DNA of 27,685 nt from an uncultured Anaerolineales bacterium (GTDB taxonomy: Bacteria > Chloroflexota > Anaerolineae > Anaerolineales > UBA6663): positions 1 to 27,685 of the forward strand of contig CALFZO010000020.1 of NCBI GenBank assembly GCA_937952305.1, written 5' to 3'. The notes beneath the pieces were generated by a model. That model was not told the origin of the DNA, ran no database searches, and worked only from the letters and a program-made list of their open reading frames with translations. Of this stretch, positions 23,672 through 27,685 are shown in pieces (position 1 is the first letter of the stretch; every line of letters begins with the position of its first letter). The translations under genes and the position numbers were made by a program.

Positions 23672-25086
23672 CCGACCTCAGCCCAATGGATGATCTCCGT
23701 CCGCAGGAAGGTCTCCGTGAGACGGTGAATGCCGTAACGCTTGTCGCGCGGCGTCCCGCGCGCCTCCAACAGCGAGCGTGTCCACAGCTCCATGACGGCC
23801 GGCCACAACTGCGCCTCGGTCAGCCCGCTGATCGCGTGCAGCTGCGCCGGGGCCGCGCCGACCTCGGCCACCAGCGGCATGGCCTGGAGCAGTGCGCGCG
23901 CCTCGACCGACAGTGACCGCCAGGCCCGCCAATAAATGTGCCGGTATAAGTCCTCCGCGGCGCCGGCGCGGGCCTGCTCCAGGTCGCGCAGCACCTCGGC
24001 CAGCGGCTGGACGACCAGCAGTCCGACGACCAGCTTGAGCGCCAGCGGGTTGCCGCCGACGACGCGAAAGATGGCCTGCGTATCGGCGGAGGTCAAAGCG
24101 CCGGCCAGGTCCGGCCCAGCCAGCGCGGCCTGGTCGCGTATCAGGGCCTCGGCCTCTCCTAAGTCCAGTTCCGGCGGCGACCAGTTGTAGGCGGAGGCCA
24201 GAACACTGCGGGCGCGGGACGTCAACAGGAACTTGCTGGGCGCCGCCAGCGCCGGCAGATGCTCCAGGCAGTACGCGGTCAGGGCCTCCGCTTCGAGATT
24301 GTCGAAGATGACCAGGTGCGGTTGTTCTTTGAGGAGCTGGCGCAGGCGCGCCAGCCGGCCCGCCGGACTTGAGGTCAGATCCGGCACACCGACGGCGGCC
24401 AGCGCCAACAGCAGTTGGTCATAGGCCTCGGACGGCGGCAGCGCCTGGTCCGCGGGCGCGGCGCGCACCCACAGGACGCGGTCAAAGTGAAAGTGCCGGA
24501 TCACGCGGCGCGCGACCATGTCCGCCAGCGCCGTCTTGCCGATGCCGCCCAGGCCCGTGATCTGCACCAGCCAGGGCGCGTCCGGTTTGAGCAGCTGCCC
24601 CTCCAGCGCCGTGCCGGCGCCGTCGAAGCCCACCAGGCGCTGGCAAGCAGGCGGCGGCAGCGCCGCCTCCAGCTCGGCCGCGCGTTGGTCACGCAGCTGC
24701 AACTCCTGCCGCAGCAGCAGTTCAGCCAGGCCGCGCAGGGCCGCCCGCTGCAGGCGGTTGACCTGATCGACGCTGGCGTTCAGCCGGTGGGCGACCTGCT
24801 TCGTGAGCTGGGCGTCCAGGTAGCGCAGGCGCAGCACCTGCGCGCCGCGCGGGTCGGTGGTCAGCAGTTCGTCCAGGCCGGCCAGCAGGACCTCGTTGAG
24901 CGCGCGCCGCCGGTTGGCGGAGCCATCCGCACCGGCCAGCGCGGCCTGGCGCGCGCGCACCAGCAGCAGCGCCGTCAGGGGGCCGGCCGCCGGGACATCG
25001 CCAGTATGCCAGGCGCGCAGGGCCGCCAGGAGCTGCGGTTGCAGCCCGGCGACGGTAAGCACCGGTGTTGAGGTCTTTTTGGCCAT
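23668..25086 (-). CDS. NB-ARC (STAND) ATPase with a sigma-4-like helix-turn-helix
   Basis: 472 residues from ATG 25086. Residues about 60-127 contain a helical region (VLRLRYLDAQLTKQVAHRLNAS) that looks like a sigma-70 region 4 or LuxR-type helix-turn-helix. NB-ARC follows with Walker A GLGGIGKTA (178-186), Walker B LVIFDN (258-263), sensor TSR (289-291) and the GNPLAL motif near 345, then a winged-helix region. STAND proteins are signal-dependent switches that oligomerise on sensing a ligand through C-terminal repeats. Here those repeats are in the separate, coupled TPR gene (ATGA overlap). The N-terminal helices could bind DNA or a partner. No ribosome-binding site is obvious at 25086. The gene diverges from the 25389 gene. 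A role in transcription or defence is possible but not shown. Confidence 0.85.
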   Translation of the reverse strand: MAKKTSTPVLTVAGLQPQLLAALRAWHTGDVPAAGPLTALLLVRARQAALAGADGSANRRRALNEVLLAGLDELLTTDPRGAQVLRLRYLDAQLTKQVAHRLNASVDQVNRLQRAALRGLAELLLRQELQLRDQRAAELEAALPPPACQRLVGFDGAGTALEGQLLKPDAPWLVQITGLGGIGKTALADMVARRVIRHFHFDRVLWVRAAPADQALPPSEAYDQLLLALAAVGVPDLTSSPAGRLARLRQLLKEQPHLVIFDNLEAEALTAYCLEHLPALAAPSKFLLTSRARSVLASAYNWSPPELDLGEAEALIRDQAALAGPDLAGALTSADTQAIFRVVGGNPLALKLVVGLLVVQPLAEVLRDLEQARAGAAEDLYRHIYWRAWRSLSVEARALLQAMPLVAEVGAAPAQLHAISGLTEAQLWPAVMELWTRSLLEARGTPRDKRYGIHRLTETFLRTEIIHWAEVG

Positions 25087-25388
25087 AGAGTTTAGGGAGA
25101 AAGGCAGAAGCGGCCTCAGCGAACTTGGCCTGAGCGCAGAGCCGCGCACACAATCGCACATCCCCGCTGAGCCAGGGCGCGGCCGCTGGTTTATATTGTA
25201 CGTGATCCCTGGCCAAACACGCAGGCCGCGCCGCGCATGCCGAGGGGGAGGCCCACGCGGATTAGAAGAAGTCAGGGGGACCACGTGTGAGCCGGCGGCT
25301 GCCTCTGGCATTCGCCGGCTCACACGCACGGTGGACGGCTTCCCCGTGCCCGGCTGCTCCGGACCGTTGCGGCTTTGGCTGAGGTGTT
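25087..25388. other. Divergent intergenic region with a long inverted repeat
   Basis: No gene. A 14-bp perfect inverted repeat (25284-25297 and 25313-25326, 15-base loop) lies about 60 bases before the DJ-1-like gene. An AT-rich core TTTATATTGTA (25190-25200) gives -10-like hexamers on both strands (TATATT plus, TACAAT minus) without clear -35 partners. The inverted repeat has no T-tract, so it is more likely an operator or leader hairpin than a terminator. Confidence 0.45.
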
Positions 25389-25874
25389 GTGAAACGCTCC
25401 GCACGCACAGCGACCAATCGGTCTGGGCCGGCCGGGCAGGTGATGATTCTGATCGCCGGTGGGTTTGACGAGGAGCCCGTGGCGGGCTGCGTGCGCCAGG
25501 TCCGCCAGGCCGGGATTGTTTGTCAACTGGTCGGGTTGGTGTTTGGCCCCGTGGTCGGTCAGAACGGGCTCAAGCTGTGGACGGATGCCAGCCTGGAAAC
25601 CGCTCTGATCGGGCCGCCGCCGCAGTGGCTCATCGTCGCCGGCGGCGTCGCCTGCACGCGGGCGCTCGGACGCGACCCGCGCGTGCAGCAACTGGCGGAG
25701 GCCGTCCTGAACGGCGGCGGCCAGGTAGCCCTCACAGCCACCGCCCGGCCGGCACTGCGCGGGGACCCGGCCTGGGCGCGCCTGCAGGGGCGGATGGTCG
25801 TGCAGCCGGCCGAACAGTCGATCCACACCTTCACATCTGCCCTGCTCCAGGGTCGAGCTCACCTTCCCCGCTGA
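25389..25874 (+). CDS. DJ-1/PfpI-like (class I glutamine amidotransferase fold) protein lacking the nucleophilic Cys
   Basis: 161 residues from GTG 25389, with GAGG 4 bases upstream; ATG 25443 is an alternative that begins right at the first strand (MILIAGGFDEE). Strand-turn features of the DJ-1/PfpI fold are visible: GGFDEEPVAGCVRQVRQAGI at the start and WLIVAGGVACTRALGRDPRV in the middle. At the nucleophile elbow, where relatives have a Cys, the sequence reads VALTATARPAL, with no Cys. The protein may therefore be a binding or regulatory member of the fold instead of an enzyme. The family assignment is moderate. It is alone on the plus strand and ends against a convergent operon. Confidence 0.65.
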   Translation: MKRSARTATNRSGPAGQVMILIAGGFDEEPVAGCVRQVRQAGIVCQLVGLVFGPVVGQNGLKLWTDASLETALIGPPPQWLIVAGGVACTRALGRDPRVQQLAEAVLNGGGQVALTATARPALRGDPAWARLQGRMVVQPAEQSIHTFTSALLQGRAHLPR

Positions 25875-25893
25875 TCCCCCTCCCCCCCCTCCC

Positions 25894-25933
25894 AATAAAA
25901 GACAGCCGGCGCACTGAGTCTGCGCCGGCTGCC
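25894..25933 (-). terminator. Rho-independent terminator of the VOC/BNR/MoaD-like operon
   Basis: An 11-bp perfect inverted repeat (25903-25913 and 25921-25931). On the minus strand it is followed by TCTTTTATT (complement of 25894-25902). It may also act on the convergent plus-strand gene, though no T-tract is found in that direction. Confidence 0.85.
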
Positions 25934-25961
25934 TGTTCCTCCTCTGGAAGCTCTGGAGGCG

Positions 25962-26258
25962 TTAACCGCCAGCCATGGCCCCGACGATGCGGAATGGCTC
26001 GGCGCCGCGCGCCACCGGCTCCGGCAGCGGCGTCTCCGCGGGCTCATGCGACAGATCCTGGCCGCAGGCGAAGAAGCGGATGAAGGGCCGGCGCTGCCGC
26101 GTAGTGTGATCCCGGATCGTCCCGCGCAGCATCGGGAACCGCGCCTCCACGGCATCCAGGACGGCGCCCAACGTCGGCGGGCCGTCCAGGTCTAGTTGCA
26201 CTTCCGAGCCGACGCCCGCCAGCGTCCGCAGGTGATGGGGCAGCACCACGCGGATCAT
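25962..26258 (-). CDS. MoaD/ThiS-family ubiquitin-like small protein
   Basis: 98 residues ending in MAGG, the C-terminal diglycine needed for adenylation and thiocarboxylation in MoaD, ThiS and SAMP-like proteins. The beta-grasp pattern is seen in MIRVVLPHHLRTLAG, TLGAVLDAVEARFP, and the final FRIVGAMAGG. It differs from true MoaD by a longer middle segment (RQRRPFIRFFACGQDLS). No molybdopterin or thiamine genes are nearby. It overlaps the BNR gene stop by 4 bases (ATGA), so the two are made together. Sulfur carrier or protein modifier are both possible. Confidence 0.85.
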   Translation of the reverse strand: MIRVVLPHHLRTLAGVGSEVQLDLDGPPTLGAVLDAVEARFPMLRGTIRDHTTRQRRPFIRFFACGQDLSHEPAETPLPEPVARGAEPFRIVGAMAGG

Positions 26259-27370
26259 GGCAGGGTCTGGACCTCCACCGACAGCACGGCCGGCAGGTCG
26301 CGGACGATGGCGGTCCAGCTGTCGCCGGAGTCAGCCGACGCGTACACCTGACCGCCGGTCGTGCCGAAGTACAGGCCGCACGTCTCATGCGTGTCGACGG
26401 CCAGCGCGCTGCGCAAGATGTTGACGTAGCAGTCGCTCTGCGGCAGACCTTTGGTCAGCGCCTCCCACTCCTGGCCGCCGGAACGGCTGCGGTAAACGCG
26501 CAGCTTGCCCTCGGGCGGATAGTGCTCCGAGTCGCTCTTGATCGGGATGACGTAGACGGTCTCCGGTTCGTGGGCGTGCACGGCGATCGGGAAGCCGAAA
26601 TCGGTGGGCAGGTTGCCGCTGATCTCGTGCCAGGAGTCGCCGGCGTCGTCGCTGCGCATGACGTCCCAGTGCTTCTGCATGAACAGCACGCCCGGCCGCG
26701 CCGGGTGGCGCGCCAGGTTGTGCACGCAGTGGCCGACCTCGGCGTCCGGGTCCGGGAGCTCGTACGGTGACTTTAGGCCGCGGTTGATCGGCCGCCAGGT
26801 CTGGCCGCCGTCGTCGGTGCGGAACGCGCCCGCCGCCGAGATGGCGACGTACATGCGCTGCGGGTCGGCCTGGTCCAGCAGGATGGTGTGCAGGCACATG
26901 CCGCCGGCGCCCGGCGCCCACAGGTGGCCTTTGACGGCGCGCAGGCCCGGCAACTCCTGCCAGGTCTGCCCGCCGTCGCTGGAGCGGAACAGGGCGGCAT
27001 CCTCCACGCCGGCATAGACCGTGTCCGGGTCCGTGAGCGACGGCTCCAGGCGCCAGACGCGCTTGAACTCCCAGGGATGCTGCGTGCCGTCGTACCACTG
27101 GTGGGTGCCGGGCACGCCGTCGTAGGCGAACTTGTTGCCCACCGCCTCCCAGGTCTTGCCTCCGTCATCCGAGCGCTGGATCATCTGGCCGAACCAACCC
27201 GTGGATTGCGACGCGTACAGCCGGTCCGGGTTGGCCGGCGACCCGTTCAGATGATAGATCTCCCAGCCCGCGAAGTGCGGGCCGCTGATCTGCCAGCGCT
27301 TGCGCTTAGCATTCGAGGTCAGGATAAACGCCCCCTTGCGGGTGCCCACCAGCACGCGAACTCCACTCAT
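26255..27370 (-). CDS. BNR/Asp-box beta-propeller (sialidase-fold) protein
   Basis: 371 residues from ATG 27370, with AAGGAG 9 bases upstream; an earlier in-frame start at 27424 is rejected on that basis. Six Asp boxes of the S-x-D-x-G-x-T-W type are visible: RSDDGGKTW, RSSDGGQTW, RTDDGGQTW, RSDDAGDSW, RSRSGGQEW and ASADSGDSW, indicating a beta-propeller. No signal peptide is evident, so it is probably cytoplasmic, unlike true sialidases; the arginine triad of sialidases cannot be confirmed. The function is unknown. It is coupled to a MoaD/ThiS-like protein, a pairing that I recall from other bacteria. Confidence 0.85.
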   Translation of the reverse strand: MSGVRVLVGTRKGAFILTSNAKRKRWQISGPHFAGWEIYHLNGSPANPDRLYASQSTGWFGQMIQRSDDGGKTWEAVGNKFAYDGVPGTHQWYDGTQHPWEFKRVWRLEPSLTDPDTVYAGVEDAALFRSSDGGQTWQELPGLRAVKGHLWAPGAGGMCLHTILLDQADPQRMYVAISAAGAFRTDDGGQTWRPINRGLKSPYELPDPDAEVGHCVHNLARHPARPGVLFMQKHWDVMRSDDAGDSWHEISGNLPTDFGFPIAVHAHEPETVYVIPIKSDSEHYPPEGKLRVYRSRSGGQEWEALTKGLPQSDCYVNILRSALAVDTHETCGLYFGTTGGQVYASADSGDSWTAIVRDLPAVLSVEVQTLP

Positions 27371-27465
27371 AAGTCCATTCTCCTTGATATGTGAGCGCGC
27401 CCGGACCTGGCCGGATCCCGCCAACCTGTAGCCGTCCGGGAACCGGGCTGAATAACGGCCGGCGC

Positions 27466-27685
27466 CTAGGGCGCGGCCAGGGTCAACTGCCAGGAGACAC
27501 CAAACCGATCGGCCAACCAGCCGAACTTGTCGCTGAACGGATAACGGGTCAGAGGCATTAAGACCTGGCCCTGCTCAGACAGCGCGGCAAATAACCGATC
27601 GACCTCGGCCTCGGTCTCACAGGTCACGTACAGCGACATGGCCGGCGTGAACGTGAACTCATGTTTGACATTGCTATCAATGCAC
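27466..27685 (-). CDS. VOC-family (PhnB/glyoxalase-like) protein, N-terminal part outside the window
   Basis: The C-terminal 73 residues, in frame to the TAG at 27466-27468. Typical PhnB-like VOC features are present: SLYVTCETEAEVDRLFAAL, GQVLMPLTRYPFSDKFGWL and DRFGVSWQL. PhnB-like proteins of the VOC fold are small, possibly metal-binding proteins of mostly unknown function. It lies 95 bases upstream of the BNR gene on the same strand and may head the cassette. Confidence 0.85.
   Translation of the reverse strand, partial: CIDSNVKHEFTFTPAMSLYVTCETEAEVDRLFAALSEQGQVLMPLTRYPFSDKFGWLADRFGVSWQLTLAAP

Overview
The window is GC-rich, and its exported proteins share Pro/Ala/Thr-rich linkers just after a lipobox, Tat-type signal or single membrane anchor. 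Together with a subtilase ending in Gly-Trp-Ser-rich repeats and a STAND (NB-ARC) plus TPR regulator, this suggests a member of the Chloroflexota (Anaerolineae/Caldilineae-like). That assignment is an inference from protein style; there is no rRNA or other marker gene here. I see no transposase, phage gene, CRISPR array, tRNA or rRNA.

Layout. 1-3.6 kb: the 3' end of menA (menaquinone synthesis), a very small basic protein, and two divergent membrane-anchored TPR proteins. 3.8-10.3 kb: a secreted carbohydrate-active island with three paralogous glycoside-hydrolase-like TIM-barrel proteins (two lipoproteins, one membrane-anchored) and an SH3b protein between the first two. 10.3-12.3 kb: a class I cyclic-di-GMP (GEMM-I) riboswitch and a strong intrinsic terminator, followed by a secreted subtilisin-like protease with six GGIWSD repeats. 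12.5-15.7 kb: a two-gene operon (RpiB/erythrulose-phosphate-isomerase-like protein and AraM/EgsA-type dehydrogenase) divergent from a SorC-family regulator, with readable promoters and a pair of operator-like sites between them. 15.8-16.6 kb: a lipoprotein intradiol dioxygenase. 16.6-19.3 kb: a three-gene ABC-2 exporter operon. 19.4-22.2 kb: an operon of a dienelactone-hydrolase-like lipoprotein, a DUF3500 Tat lipoprotein and an MsrQ-like haem membrane protein. 22.4-25.1 kb: an NB-ARC ATPase translationally coupled to a TPR protein that carries a +1 frameshift. 25.4-25.9 kb: a DJ-1/PfpI-like protein without the usual cysteine. 25.9 kb to the end: a VOC (PhnB-like), BNR/Asp-box and MoaD/ThiS-like cassette.

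How the genes work together. Much of the window deals with the cell surface and exterior. The GH-like proteins and the protease would act outside the cell, and the riboswitch ties the protease to the c-di-GMP signal that governs surface attached versus dispersed life. The SorC locus looks like a small, locally controlled sugar-phosphate pathway; its isomerase has the active-site pattern of tetrulose-phosphate isomerases rather than ribose-5-phosphate isomerase. The operon linking an MsrQ-like protein to DUF3500, without the normal partner MsrP, is the best candidate here for an undescribed functional pairing.
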